DNA of 64,000 nucleotides from DASUPK01 sp036276255 (lineage in GTDB: Bacteria; Actinomycetota; Thermoleophilia; Solirubrobacterales; 70-9). The stretch covers positions 1-64,000 of the forward strand of contig DASUPK010000050.1 of assembly GCA_036276255.1 (NCBI GenBank), written 5' to 3'. Positions 48,789 to 58,060 of the stretch are shown piece by piece. Every line of letters starts with the position of its first letter. Within the stretch, counting starts at the first letter, position 1. The notes under the pieces were generated by a model, which was not told the DNA's origin, did no database searches, and saw only the letters and a list, made by a program, of their open reading frames with translations. A program made the position numbers and the translations under genes.

Positions 48789-50164
48789 TGGAGGCCGGAC
48801 CCGCCGCCCAGATGCTGCGCGGCCGGCCCTCGGTCGCGGTGGTCGGCTTCCCGAACGCGGGCAAGAGCACGCTGATCAACCGCCTCGCCGGCGGCCGCGA
48901 GGCGGTCACCGACGCAGAGCCCGGCGTGACCCGAGATCGCCGTGCGCTCCCCTGCGAGTGGAACGGGCTCAGCTTCGACCTGATCGACACTGGCGGCGTT
49001 GACCTCGCGGACTCCGCCAAGCTGGCTCGCTCGGTCCAGGCCCAGGCGAAGGTCGCGATCGAGGACGCTGATGTCGTCCTTCTCGTGGCAGACGCTCGGG
49101 CCGGGCTCGGCCCGGGGGATGCGGAGCTCGCCGACCTCCTCCGCCGCTCCGGCCGGCCGGTGCTGGTGGCAGCCAACAAGATCGATCGCCCGGAGGACGA
49201 GGCGCTCGGCGCCGAGCTCAACTCCCTCGGCCTGGGTGTGCCCTTCCCGGTCTCCGCCGGCCACGGCCTGGGGACCGGCGACCTCCTGGACCGGCTGGTC
49301 GAGGAGCTTCGCCGGCATTCGGTGGTGGAGGTCGACGACGATGACGAGCAACCGCCCCGCATCACGATCCTCGGCCGCCCGAACGTCGGCAAGTCGTCGC
49401 TGCTCAACTCTCTGCTTGGCTCCGAGCGCGTCATCGTTAACGAGGCCGCTGGGACCACGCGTGACCCGGTCGACACCGAAGCGGAGGTGGCGGGCAAACG
49501 CGTCGTCCTGGTCGACACGGCCGGCCTGCGGCGCAGGGCCAAGGTGGCGGGGACGGTCGACTACTACGCCCAGTTGCGCTCCGAGCGAGCGGCGGAGCGC
49601 TCGGACGCCGCGATCGTGGTCTGCGACGCGACCGAGGGCGTGACCTCCGAGGACCTGCGCGTCGCCGAGCTGTCGATGCGATCGGGCTGCGCGACCGTGC
49701 TTGCCCTCAACAAGTGGGACGTCTCGCGTACGGACATCGACGACGCTCGCGCCCGCGTCGCCCAGAAGAACCGCTTGCGCCCGCCGGTCCTCACCTGCTC
49801 GGCGCACACTGGGCGTGGGGTGGGAGCGGTGCTGCGGCAGGCGATCGTCCTGGCCGAGCGCTCGGCCGACCGAATCCCGACGCCGGAGCTCAACAAGTTC
49901 ATCGCGACCGTGGTCGGGAACCGGCCGCCGCCACAGCGTCACGGACGCAGGCTCCGGCTCTACTACGGGGCCCAGGTCGGCAGGCGGCCGCCGCGCTTCG
50001 CGATCCAGGTGAACGACCGCCGGCTGATCACGCGCGACTGGGCCTTCCATTTGGAGAACCGGTTGCGCGCGGCTTACTCCCTCGAGGGCGTCCCGCTGGT
50101 GATCGACTACGTGCCTCGCAAGGGGAGGCGGAACCGGAGCGGGGAGCGGGCGGGCCGGGTATAA
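48788..50164 (+). CDS. der: Der (EngA), double GTPase for 50S ribosome assembly
   Basis: 458 residues with two GTPase domains in tandem: first P-loop GFPNAGKSTLIN (about 19-30) with NKID (about 134-137), second GRPNVGKSSLLN (about 196-207) with NKWD (about 308-311), and a C-terminal KH-like domain with FAIQVNDRRLITRDWAFHLENRLR. Coupled to cmk by TGATG. Usual size for the family. Confidence 0.95.
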   Translation: MEAGPAAQMLRGRPSVAVVGFPNAGKSTLINRLAGGREAVTDAEPGVTRDRRALPCEWNGLSFDLIDTGGVDLADSAKLARSVQAQAKVAIEDADVVLLVADARAGLGPGDAELADLLRRSGRPVLVAANKIDRPEDEALGAELNSLGLGVPFPVSAGHGLGTGDLLDRLVEELRRHSVVEVDDDDEQPPRITILGRPNVGKSSLLNSLLGSERVIVNEAAGTTRDPVDTEAEVAGKRVVLVDTAGLRRRAKVAGTVDYYAQLRSERAAERSDAAIVVCDATEGVTSEDLRVAELSMRSGCATVLALNKWDVSRTDIDDARARVAQKNRLRPPVLTCSAHTGRGVGAVLRQAIVLAERSADRIPTPELNKFIATVVGNRPPPQRHGRRLRLYYGAQVGRRPPRFAIQVNDRRLITRDWAFHLENRLRAAYSLEGVPLVIDYVPRKGRRNRSGERAGRV

Positions 50165-50165
50165 C
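50160..50165 (+). promoter_or_regulatory. -10 box of the DUF3352 gene
   Basis: TATAAC, 9 bases before the GTG at 50175. Confidence 0.35.
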
Positions 50166-50174
50166 CGGCGGTTC

Positions 50175-52094
50175 GTGAGTGCCGACGAACCCGGCGACTC
50201 CGAGGGCAAGAAGGCCTCCGGAGAGACCGGTGACAAGAGCAAGGAGGGGAAGAAGCACAAGCCCGCGCGCTTTCGGCGCCGTGTCAGCCTGCCCCGGCCG
50301 AGAATTTCCAAACCGAGCCTCTCGAAGCCGAAGGTCCCGGACGGGGCGGGCGACCTCTGGTTCCGGTTCGTCACCCGCCTGCGGGCCGTCGCCTACTGGC
50401 TCAGGGAAAAGGCCCAGGTCGCCTGGCGCTGGATCAAGCAGGCGGCTGCCGCAGTGGCCTACTGGTGGTCGAGGCGCTCCCGCGGGACCAGAATCCGGAT
50501 CTTCGCCGTCGCCGGCGTCGTCGTGCTCTACCTGATCCTCAAGTTCCTGCCGGTTCCCGGCGTCCCCTGCGAGATCTCGGCAGCGAAGGAGTGTGCGCCC
50601 TCCAACGACACGATCGCCTACGTGCCCAGGGACGCCCTGCTCTATGCGCACCTGACGGTGAACAGCTCGAGCCACCAGTGGGATTTGGCGGGCGACCTGC
50701 ATGACCAGCTACCCAACTTCGCCGCGCTGCTGCAGAGCGACACCAGCTCTCTCGCCATCCCCGCTGGCCGGGCGGTGGACCTGGGGCACGAGGTCCTGCC
50801 GTGGGCGAAGGACGACCTCGCCCTGATCGGAGTCCCCGGCCCGAAGAGGACGACGGCCGATGCCTACGTCGTCGGCGTGGGGGACAGCGGCGAGGCCGAC
50901 CAATTCCTCACGAGCCTCTCTCCGGGCGGCAAGCCCAAGCAGGCGAAGGTGGGCGACGCGACCCTCAGCGTGTACCCGACCGGGCTAGCCACCGCGCGCT
51001 CGGGCGGCGAGGCCCTGTTCGGAGACGTGCTGGCGGTTCGCGGCGCGCTCGCCGCCGAGTCGGGCCAGGCGCCGAGGCTGGAGGGTTCCGACCAGGACGC
51101 CGCCCGGTCCGAGCTCCCGGACGTCCGGCTGGCCGAGCTCTATCTCTCCCGGGCAGGAATCAGCCGGCTGCTCGCCGGGCGCCCCGGCAGCGCAACCCAG
51201 CTGGGTACCTTCGTCGACTACGGCGCCACGACCGGCATGGCCGCCTCGCTGCGAGCCCGCGACGACGGGGTGGAGGTGAACCTGGTCAGCGACCTCGATC
51301 CCAAGCTCGAGCAGCGGAGTCCGACGGTGTTCGCGAGCCTCCCGCGGTTCGAGCCGAGCCTGGCCGATGAGGCCGGATCGGATGCTCTCGGGTACGTCGG
51401 TGTCGGCGACCTCGGCCCGGCGGTGGCCAAGGCTCTGGAGACCGCCGGTGACGGGGCGCGGGGCCTGGCGGGGTCGCTCCGGACCCTGGGGCGGACCCTG
51501 CGCCAGCAGGCGGGGGTCGATCCATTCCGGGACCTGCTGCCGGCGCTGGGAGGCGAGGCGGCGCTGGTCGCCGAGCCGACGGGCACCGTTCCCTACGCGA
51601 GCCTGATCGTCGACGGAGTGGATGAGAACAAGGCGGGCGATGCGCTCGCGTCGCTGCAGCAGCCGATCCTGAAGGCCGCAACCGCCCGTGGCCAGCAGCA
51701 GGTGCCCTCGTTCCAGTCGAAGGAGATCGACGGGGTGGCGGTCCACTCGGTGCAGATCTCGCCGGCGGTCGACCTCTCCTACGCGATCTTCGACGGCAAG
51801 CTGGTGATCTCGACGCAGCCCGAGGGCATCTCGCAGGTGCGATCGAGCGGCGACGACCTGGGCGGGACCGGCGCGTACCAGGCGGCGACGGACCGACTCC
51901 CGGACAGTGTGTCGGCGCTAGTCTTCCTCAACCTCAATGAGGTGTTGGGGTTGGCCCAGCGGGCCGGCCTGGCAGAGGATCCACTGTATGCCTCGCTCAG
52001 CGAAGACATCTCGCACGTTCAATCTCTCGGCCTCGCCGTGAGAGGGAGCGACGAGCAGCTTCGCTCAGAGCTCTTCCTGGCCATCCACCACTGA
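50175..52094 (+). CDS. Membrane-anchored DUF3352-type protein
   Basis: 639 residues. Residues 1-110 are highly basic with several Trp-rich amphipathic stretches (VAYWLREKAQVAWRW), then one membrane helix (about 113-130; FAVAGVVVLYLILKFLP), then a large extracytoplasmic domain. It starts VPRDALLYAHLTVNSSSHQWD and includes GVDPFRDLLPALGGEAALVAEP (about 447-468), matching DUF3352. Function unknown. Situated between der and metK; the end lies 10 bases before metK. Confidence 0.7.
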   Translation: MSADEPGDSEGKKASGETGDKSKEGKKHKPARFRRRVSLPRPRISKPSLSKPKVPDGAGDLWFRFVTRLRAVAYWLREKAQVAWRWIKQAAAAVAYWWSRRSRGTRIRIFAVAGVVVLYLILKFLPVPGVPCEISAAKECAPSNDTIAYVPRDALLYAHLTVNSSSHQWDLAGDLHDQLPNFAALLQSDTSSLAIPAGRAVDLGHEVLPWAKDDLALIGVPGPKRTTADAYVVGVGDSGEADQFLTSLSPGGKPKQAKVGDATLSVYPTGLATARSGGEALFGDVLAVRGALAAESGQAPRLEGSDQDAARSELPDVRLAELYLSRAGISRLLAGRPGSATQLGTFVDYGATTGMAASLRARDDGVEVNLVSDLDPKLEQRSPTVFASLPRFEPSLADEAGSDALGYVGVGDLGPAVAKALETAGDGARGLAGSLRTLGRTLRQQAGVDPFRDLLPALGGEAALVAEPTGTVPYASLIVDGVDENKAGDALASLQQPILKAATARGQQQVPSFQSKEIDGVAVHSVQISPAVDLSYAIFDGKLVISTQPEGISQVRSSGDDLGGTGAYQAATDRLPDSVSALVFLNLNEVLGLAQRAGLAEDPLYASLSEDISHVQSLGLAVRGSDEQLRSELFLAIHH

Positions 52095-52104
52095 GATAAG
52101 GACC

Positions 52105-53361
52105 ATGCAACAGCTTTCAGAGAACGAGTTCCTGTTCACCTCCGAATCCGTCACCGAGGGCCATCCGGACAAGGTCTGCGACCAGATCTCCGACGGCGTC
52201 CTCGACGCCGTGATGGCCGAAGACCCCACCGGGCGGGTGGCCTGCGAGTGCCTGGTCAACACCGGGCTCGTGGTGGTCTCCGGCGAGATCACGACCGAGA
52301 CCTACGTGGACATCCCCTCGATCGCGCGCGAGACGATCCGCAAGATCGGCTACGACGATCCCCGCTACGGCTTCGACCACAAGGCCTGTGCAGTGCTCAC
52401 CGCCATCGACGAGCAGTCGCCCGACATCGCTCAGGGTGTGGACAAGGGTCTCGAACAGCGCGAGGGCGACAGCTCCGACGAATTGGACTCGGCCGGCGCG
52501 GGCGACCAGGGGATGATGTTCGGCTACGCCAGCCGTGAGACGAAGGCGCTGATGCCGATGCCGATCCAGATCGCGCACCAGCTGGCCCGTCAGCTCGCCG
52601 AGGTCCGCAAGGCCGGCGTGGTCCCGTACCTCGGCCCGGACGGCAAGACCCAGGTCACCATCCGCTACGAGAACGACCGGCCCGCCGAGATCTCCAAGGT
52701 CCTGATCTCCACGCAGCATCGCGAGGAGGCCGGTGAGCAGATGATCCGCAACGACCTCTGGGAGCACGTGCTCGAGCCCGTGCTGCATACGGAGTACAAG
52801 GAGCTCTACACCGAGAAGGAGCTGCTCGCCAGCTTCCTTGTCAACCCGACCGGCAAGTTCGTGATCGGCGGCCCGGTCGGCGACGCCGGCCTTACGGGCC
52901 GGAAGATCATCGTCGACACCTACGGAGGCGCCGCCCGGCATGGCGGAGGCGCGTTCTCGGGCAAGGACCCGTCGAAGGTCGACCGCTCGGCCGCATACGC
53001 GGCTCGCTACGTGGCCAAGAACATCGTCGCCGCGGGCCTCGCAGACCGCTGCGAGATCCAGGTCGCCTACGCGATCGGCGTCGCGAGCCCGGTCTCGGTG
53101 ATGGCGCAGACCTTCGGTACCGGGAAGGTCTCGGACTCCGAGATCGCCCGCCTCGTGCAGGAGAACTTCGACCTGCGTCCGGCCGCGTTCCGCCGCTACC
53201 TGGACCTGCACCGCCCGATCTTCCAGAAGACGGCGGCCTACGGCCACTTCGGCCGTGACGACTCCGACTTCACCTGGGAGCGGACGGACCGCGCGGACAC
53301 GCTGCGCGAGGCCGCCGGCCTAGCGGCCGACAGGCCGGTCACTTCCGGAGCGGAGGCGTAA
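52105..53361 (+). CDS. metK: MetK, S-adenosylmethionine synthetase
   Basis: 418 residues. Makes SAM from methionine and ATP. Blocks: FTSESVTEGHPDKVCDQISDGV (about 11-32), GAGDQGMMFGYA (about 131-142), DGKTQVTIRYEND, the P-loop-like GGAARHGGGAFSGKDPSKVDRSAAY (about 273-297) and AYGHFGRDD. Ribosome site ATAAGGA before the ATG. No SAM riboswitch fits in the 10-base gap upstream. Confidence 0.97.
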   Translation: MQQLSENEFLFTSESVTEGHPDKVCDQISDGVLDAVMAEDPTGRVACECLVNTGLVVVSGEITTETYVDIPSIARETIRKIGYDDPRYGFDHKACAVLTAIDEQSPDIAQGVDKGLEQREGDSSDELDSAGAGDQGMMFGYASRETKALMPMPIQIAHQLARQLAEVRKAGVVPYLGPDGKTQVTIRYENDRPAEISKVLISTQHREEAGEQMIRNDLWEHVLEPVLHTEYKELYTEKELLASFLVNPTGKFVIGGPVGDAGLTGRKIIVDTYGGAARHGGGAFSGKDPSKVDRSAAYAARYVAKNIVAAGLADRCEIQVAYAIGVASPVSVMAQTFGTGKVSDSEIARLVQENFDLRPAAFRRYLDLHRPIFQKTAAYGHFGRDDSDFTWERTDRADTLREAAGLAADRPVTSGAEA

Positions 53362-53416
53362 GCCGAAGCGACTTGCGAGGGTCCGGCCGATTCGGCCGCG
53401 CCTGGTGGCGAAGCCG

Positions 53417-53902
53417 TCAGGCGGTTCCCTCGGCCTCGCCCTGGAGGCCCGAGAGGATCGGGGTGGCCCGCTCCACGTTCTGGACGACCTCCTCCGGTTG
53501 CGCCACGCCGGCGAAGACGAAGTTCGATTCATCGGTCCCGGCAGTGGTGAACTCGACGTCGCCGATCTGCATGATCCGCTCGTAGACGCCCTGCCCGAAG
53601 TTGACGTTCTGGACCCGCTGCAGCCGCGTCTCCTGGACCTTCCGGGAGATGATCCCCACCTTGATGTTGAGCCGGCGGTCGGTGATCGTATAGACGGTCG
53701 CGACGCGCTTGACGAAGCCGACGACGATGGTCACCGCGAGGACGATCAGGAAGGTGACGACGCCGAGGCTGACGCTCTTGATCAACGCGGCAATGACGCC
53801 GGCGGCGGCGCCCACAAGGGCTCCCTTCAGATAGAAGCCGAGAATCGCCCGCCAGGAGGGATGCCCCTGGTAGATCACCTTCTCCCCGGACTGCAGATCC
53901 AC
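53417..53902 (-). CDS. Bacterial PH-domain membrane protein (YdbS-like)
   Basis: 161 residues. A short cytoplasmic start (LQSGEKVIYQGHPSW, residues 3-17), two adjacent membrane helices (about 21-63), then a bacterial PH domain (YTITDRRLNIKVGIISRKVQETRLQRVQNVNFGQGVYERIMQIGDVEF). Role unknown. GTG at 53902 is selected by the reverse TAGGCT box 7 bases upstream; the longer open frame beyond is shadow of priA. Confidence 0.82.
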   Translation of the reverse strand: MDLQSGEKVIYQGHPSWRAILGFYLKGALVGAAAGVIAALIKSVSLGVVTFLIVLAVTIVVGFVKRVATVYTITDRRLNIKVGIISRKVQETRLQRVQNVNFGQGVYERIMQIGDVEFTTAGTDESNFVFAGVAQPEEVVQNVERATPILSGLQGEAEGTA

Positions 53903-53909
53903 GGGCCGG

Positions 53910-53915
53910 AGCCTA
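53910..53915 (-). promoter_or_regulatory. -10 box of the PH-domain gene (leaderless)
   Basis: TAGGCT on the reverse strand, 7 bases before GTG 53902. Confidence 0.4.
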
Positions 53916-53965
53916 CCTGCGCCGCGCTCGGTGACCTTCCAGTGCGGCCCGTCCGTGCCCCTGCC

Positions 53966-53971
53966 TAGGGT
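53966..53971 (+). promoter_or_regulatory. -10 box of priA (leaderless)
   Basis: TAGGGT, 8 bases before the priA ATG. Confidence 0.4.
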
Positions 53972-53979
53972 GAATCTCC

Positions 53980-56172
53980 ATGGCGATCGCCAAGGTTGAG
54001 CCGCTGCTGACGACCCGGAGCGTTTCCGGGCCCTTCGACTACCGGCTGCCCGACTCCATGGAGGAGGTTGACGTCGGGTCGGTGCTCGTGGTCCCGTTCG
54101 GCAGGCGCCGCGTCGTCGGCGTGGTCGTAGGCATGGCCGAGCGCAGCGACCTCCCCGACGGGCGCCTCGCCGAGCCGCTTGAGGCACTCGAGGCCGGTGT
54201 GCCGCCTGAGCTGGTCGAGTTGGGACGCTGGGTGGGAGAGGAGTACTGCTCGACGACCGGCCGGGGGCTGGGACTCGTTCTGCCGCCGGGGGTCGGGACG
54301 GGCGCGGAGGCTCGTCGCGTCAAGCCGTTGGTCGAGCTGGAGGTCGAGGCGACGCCCGAGGGCATCGCAGCGGCCGACGGCGGCGAGCGGCTCGGCCTGC
54401 GGCAGAAGGCGGTGCTGCGTGCCCTGATCGGCGGTCCCCAGACGGCGCAACGGCTGGCGTCGGCGGCCGGATCGGATCGCGCAACTCTGCGGCGGCTGGA
54501 GTCGCGCGGCCTGGTCAGGACACGTGAGGTGGAGCGCCGGCGCCTGCACTCCTCCCCCGGAGTGGGGGCGGTCACCGAAGGCGTGGAGCTGACCGACGAC
54601 CAGCGGGCCGTGCTCGAGCGCGTCGTGGGCTCGCTTCCGGGCGGCGAAGGTGGTGGTGGCCGCGGCGGCTCGTTCCTGCTCCACGGGGTCACGGGCTCGG
54701 GCAAGACCGAGGTCTATCTGGAGGCCGCTCGGGAGACGCTGGCGCGGGGAAGGGGGGCGATCGTGCTGGTGCCGGAGATCGCGCTGACCCCGCAGACGAT
54801 GGACCGCTTCCGGCGTCGGTTCGGGGATTCGGTTGCCCTGCTTCACTCGAAGATGCCCGCCGGGGCGCGCTACGACGAGTGGCGGCGAGTGCGTTCGGGC
54901 GAGGCGCGCATCTGCGTCGGGCCGCGCTCGGCCGTGTTCGCCCCGATGCCCGACCCGGGCCTGATCGTGATCGACGAGGAGCACGACTCCTCCTACAAGC
55001 AGGAGAGCGATCCCCGTTACGACGCTCGCGAGGTAGCCCGCCGCCGGGCTTCCGAGGCGGGGGCTGTCCTGCTCTGCGGGACGGCCACGCCGAGGCCCGA
55101 GAGCTGGCATGAGCTCGAGCGCATCGAGCTGCCCAGCCGCGTCGACGGGCGGCCGCTGCCGCCCGTGGAGATCGTCGACATGCGCGGCGGGGTGCCGGGC
55201 CCGCTCCATCCCCGGACGCGCGAGGCCTTCGGGCAGGTGGCGCGCGAGGGCGGCAAGGCGATCCTGTTGATCAACCGCCGGGGCTGGTCGACCCATCTGA
55301 CCTGTCGCTCCTGTGGCCACGCCTGGGAGTGCCCGAACTGCGACGTCTCGCTGATCCTGCACCGCGACAACGCGCTGCGCTGCCATCACTGCGGCCACGC
55401 CGAGCCGATGCCCGAGGCGTGCCCGGAGTGTTCGTCGGTGACCATCGCGCGGGTCGGCTCGGGCACGCAGCGCGTCGAGGCTGAGCTCAACGAGCTGCTC
55501 GCGCCCCTCGAGGTCTTCCGGCTCGACTCCGACAGTGCCGCCGGATCTGGGCATGTGGAGGTGCTGAGACGGTTCGAGGCGGCCGACTCGGGCGTGCTGG
55601 TGGGCACCCAGATGGTCGCGAAGGGACACGATTTCCCCGACGTGACGCTGAGCGTGATCCTCGACGCGGATGGCGCTCTGCGCCTGCCGGACTTCCGCTC
55701 CGAGGAGCGGACCTTCGCCCTGATCACCCAGCTCGCCGGCCGCAGCGGGCGGGGCGACGCTGGGGGGCGCGTCCTGGTCCAGGCCCTGGCCACCGGCGCT
55801 CCGAGCATCCGCCACGCCACCAGGCACGATGCCTCGGCGTTCCTCGCGGAGGAGATCGAGCGGCGGCGCGCCCTTCGCTACCCGCCCTTCTCGCATCTGA
55901 TCGCAATCGGGCTCGCGAGCCGGGACGAGGACCGGGTCGAGATCTCGGCAGGGAAGGTCGGCGAGCTCGTCGCCGATCGCCTCGGAGCAGACGACGACCT
56001 GCTCGGCCCGGCGCCGCTCTTCCGTCTCCGCGGGAAGCACCGGCGCCGCCTGCTGATCAAGTCCGGGAACCGCCACCGGGCCGTGGGGGCGGTCCGCGAT
56101 GCGGTCCGCACCGCCGTCGCCGACCGCGCCCTGCGCGAGGTCGCGATCTCGGTGGACGTGGATCCCCAGTAG
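53980..56172 (+). CDS. priA: PriA, primosomal replication-restart helicase
   Basis: 730 residues. N-terminal DNA-binding domain (about 1-110; DYRLPDSMEEVDVGSVLVVPFG), helicase core with Walker A HGVTGSGKTEVYLEAA (about 234-249) and Walker B LIVIDEEHDSSYK (about 328-340), zinc region with eight Cys (CRSCGHAWECPNCDVSL, CHHCGHAEPMPEACPEC; about 444-485) and C-terminal helicase motifs (GTQMVAKGHDFPDVTL, LAGRSGRGDAGGRV). All helicase motifs look intact, unlike some actinobacterial pseudo-PriA. ATG at 53980. Confidence 0.94.
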   Translation: MAIAKVEPLLTTRSVSGPFDYRLPDSMEEVDVGSVLVVPFGRRRVVGVVVGMAERSDLPDGRLAEPLEALEAGVPPELVELGRWVGEEYCSTTGRGLGLVLPPGVGTGAEARRVKPLVELEVEATPEGIAAADGGERLGLRQKAVLRALIGGPQTAQRLASAAGSDRATLRRLESRGLVRTREVERRRLHSSPGVGAVTEGVELTDDQRAVLERVVGSLPGGEGGGGRGGSFLLHGVTGSGKTEVYLEAARETLARGRGAIVLVPEIALTPQTMDRFRRRFGDSVALLHSKMPAGARYDEWRRVRSGEARICVGPRSAVFAPMPDPGLIVIDEEHDSSYKQESDPRYDAREVARRRASEAGAVLLCGTATPRPESWHELERIELPSRVDGRPLPPVEIVDMRGGVPGPLHPRTREAFGQVAREGGKAILLINRRGWSTHLTCRSCGHAWECPNCDVSLILHRDNALRCHHCGHAEPMPEACPECSSVTIARVGSGTQRVEAELNELLAPLEVFRLDSDSAAGSGHVEVLRRFEAADSGVLVGTQMVAKGHDFPDVTLSVILDADGALRLPDFRSEERTFALITQLAGRSGRGDAGGRVLVQALATGAPSIRHATRHDASAFLAEEIERRRALRYPPFSHLIAIGLASRDEDRVEISAGKVGELVADRLGADDDLLGPAPLFRLRGKHRRRLLIKSGNRHRAVGAVRDAVRTAVADRALREVAISVDVDPQ

Positions 56173-56179
56173 GCGCGAC

Positions 56180-56185
56180 TAGACT
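56180..56185 (+). promoter_or_regulatory. -10 box of def (leaderless)
   Basis: TAGACT, 7 bases before the def GTG. Confidence 0.4.
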
Positions 56186-56192
56186 CGAAAGC

Positions 56193-56852
56193 GTGGCTGA
56201 GGAACACACGAACACCCCCGTCGAAGAGCGCGACGACGAGCTCGCCGAAGAGGCGAGGGAGCCCGAGGGCGTCGACCAGGAGGCGCTCGAGCGCCGTTCC
56301 GCGGCGCTCTCGCTGGTCGTCAAGTACGGCGACCCGGTGCTCCGCTCGGCCGCGTCGCCCGTGACTGAGTTCGACGACGAGCTCGCCGCTCAGTCGGTGC
56401 GAATGATCGGCCTCATGCGCGACGCGATCGGCGTCGGCCTGGCGGCCACGCAGCTCGGCGTGCTCCGGCGCATGCTCGTCTTCCAGGTCGGCTCGGAGGC
56501 CGAGCCGACGGTGCTCGTCAACCCCGAGATCGAGTGGCTCTCCGAGGACGAGGCGACGGCCGAGGAGGGCTGCCTCAGCCTCCCCGGCGTGATCGTCGAC
56601 GTGGATCGCCCGCTCCATGTCAGGGCGCGCGGAGTGGACGTCCACGGCGACCCGATCTGGGTCGAGGCATCGGGCCTGGAGGCGCGCGTGATCCAGCACG
56701 AGGTCGACCACCTCGACGGAGTGCTGATGATCGACCGCACCGAGCGTGACCAGCGCAAGGGCGCGCTCAAGGCCCTCCGCGAAGGGGGCACCTACGCCCC
56801 CGAGAGTGAGGACGACGGGGGAGATGCCGACGAAGCGTCCACCGAGGAGTGA
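56193..56852 (+). CDS. def: Def, peptide deformylase with acidic extensions
   Basis: 219 residues. Removes the formyl group from new proteins. All three motifs are present: GVGLAATQLG (about 80-89), EEGCLSLPG (about 125-133) and QHEVDHLDG (about 169-177; zinc His pair and Glu). The N-terminal 40 residues are acidic (EEHTNTPVEERDDELAEEA) and the C-terminal 15 are also acidic, longer than standard. GTG start; the stop overlaps fmt (GTGA). Confidence 0.94.
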   Translation: MAEEHTNTPVEERDDELAEEAREPEGVDQEALERRSAALSLVVKYGDPVLRSAASPVTEFDDELAAQSVRMIGLMRDAIGVGLAATQLGVLRRMLVFQVGSEAEPTVLVNPEIEWLSEDEATAEEGCLSLPGVIVDVDRPLHVRARGVDVHGDPIWVEASGLEARVIQHEVDHLDGVLMIDRTERDQRKGALKALREGGTYAPESEDDGGDADEASTEE

Positions 56853-57763
56853 GGACCGCCTACCTCGGCACCAGTGAGTTCGCGGCGAAGGTGCTCCGGC
56901 GCCTCGCCGACAGCCCGCACCGCCCGGCGCTCGTGGTCACCCGGTCGGACAGCAGGCGGGGACGAGGGCGCAGGCTCGCCCCACCGCCGGCCGCCGAGGC
57001 CGCCCGCGCACTTGGGCTGGCGATCCACCAGACGGCCGACGTCAATTCGCCCGAGTCGCTCGACGCGATCCGCGCCGCACGACCGGAGGCGGTCGCGGTC
57101 TGCGCCTTCGGCCAGCTGATCAAGGAGCCGCTGCTCAGCGAGTTCCCGATGTTCAACGTGCATCCGTCGCTGGTTCCGCGTTGGCGCGGCGCCGCCCCGA
57201 TCGAGCGCACGCTGATGGCGGGGGACCAGATCACCGGAGTGACGATCATGCGGGTCACCGAGGGCCTCGACTCCGGTCCGTTGGCGCTCGCCGAGGAGAT
57301 CGCCGTCTCACCCGAGGACGACTACGCCTCCCTCTCGGCGAGGCTGGCCGAGGTCGGGGGAGAGCTGCTGGTCAGGGCGCTCGATGCGCTCTCGGCGGGA
57401 GAGCTCGCCTTCACCGATCAGGACGACGCGCAGGCCACCTACGCGGAAAAGGTCACGGGCGCGGAGCGCCACCTGTCTCCCTCGCGGACCGCGGCGGAGC
57501 TGGAGCGGATCGTCCGCGCGCTGACTCCTCACATCGGAGCCTTCCTCGAGCTGGAGGACGGCGAGCGGCTCGGGGTCCGGCGTGCCCGTGAGGTGGACGA
57601 CGGCCCGTCCTCGGGCACGATCGAGCCCCGCGACGGGGGCCTGGTGGTCGGCTCCTCGGGCGGCGGCGGTCTCAGCCTCGAGGTCGTGCAGCCGCCCGGA
57701 AAGAAGCCGATGAACGTGGCCGATTTCCTGCGCGGTCACGAGCTGCCGCGTAGGGCGGTCTGA
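56849..57763 (+). CDS. fmt: Fmt, methionyl-tRNA formyltransferase
   Basis: 304 residues. Formylates initiator Met-tRNA. N-terminal RTAYLGTSEFAAKVLRRL (2-19), formyl-transfer core FNVHPSLVPRWRGAAPIERTL (about 101-121; catalytic His), TIMRVTEGLDSGPLALAEE and a C-terminal tRNA-binding domain. GTG start coupled to def, the usual pairing of formylase and deformylase. Initiation matters here because several genes in the window seem to use unusual starts. Confidence 0.94.
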   Translation: MRTAYLGTSEFAAKVLRRLADSPHRPALVVTRSDSRRGRGRRLAPPPAAEAARALGLAIHQTADVNSPESLDAIRAARPEAVAVCAFGQLIKEPLLSEFPMFNVHPSLVPRWRGAAPIERTLMAGDQITGVTIMRVTEGLDSGPLALAEEIAVSPEDDYASLSARLAEVGGELLVRALDALSAGELAFTDQDDAQATYAEKVTGAERHLSPSRTAAELERIVRALTPHIGAFLELEDGERLGVRRAREVDDGPSSGTIEPRDGGLVVGSSGGGGLSLEVVQPPGKKPMNVADFLRGHELPRRAV

Positions 57764-57770
57764 CGCTCGA

Positions 57771-57776
57771 TACCCT
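57771..57776 (+). promoter_or_regulatory. -10 box of the zinc-ribbon gene (leaderless)
   Basis: TACCCT, 6 bases before the ATG at 57783. Confidence 0.4.
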
Positions 57777-57782
57777 CGTCAC

Positions 57783-58058
57783 ATGGCTGAACGAGTCGAC
57801 AGCGGCGTGGGAGAGACCGCCGACTCCGCCGACGCCGCGGAAAGCTCCCTCCAGCGCCCGAACTGCCCGGGGTGCGGGGAACCCTGGCTGAGGCCCGCCC
57901 AGCTGCCGGGCCGCTTCGTCTGCGTCTACTGCCTGAAGCGCTTCGAGCTCGTCTCGCAGTGCCCGAACTGCGGCGAGCACGGGACGATCAGCCGTCTCAC
58001 CCGGACCGAGGACATGAAGTGCCAGGCCTGCGGGCACTCGATGCTTCGCTCGATCTGA
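57783..58058 (+). CDS. Small double zinc-ribbon protein
   Basis: 91 residues with four CxxC pairs: Cys 28/31, 47/50, 60/63 and 80/83, enough for two zinc ribbons. The first 25 residues are acidic and disordered-looking. No catalytic domain. Such proteins may bind RNA or protein; I do not recognise a named family. Its TGA (58056-58058) overlaps a possible CTG start of rpe (CTGA). Confidence 0.75.
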   Translation: MAERVDSGVGETADSADAAESSLQRPNCPGCGEPWLRPAQLPGRFVCVYCLKRFELVSQCPNCGEHGTISRLTRTEDMKCQACGHSMLRSI

Positions 58059-58060
58059 CC

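Noticed and set aside
52095..52104. SAM riboswitch upstream of metK
   Set aside because: The gap to the preceding gene is 10 bases.
53965..56076. Long reverse-strand open frames opposite priA (also opposite gcvT-gcvH, 23043-25040, and der-cmk, 48497-50374)
   Set aside because: They mirror conserved forward genes, have skewed Arg/Ala/Gly/His composition and no recognisable domain; typical antisense frames of GC-rich DNA.
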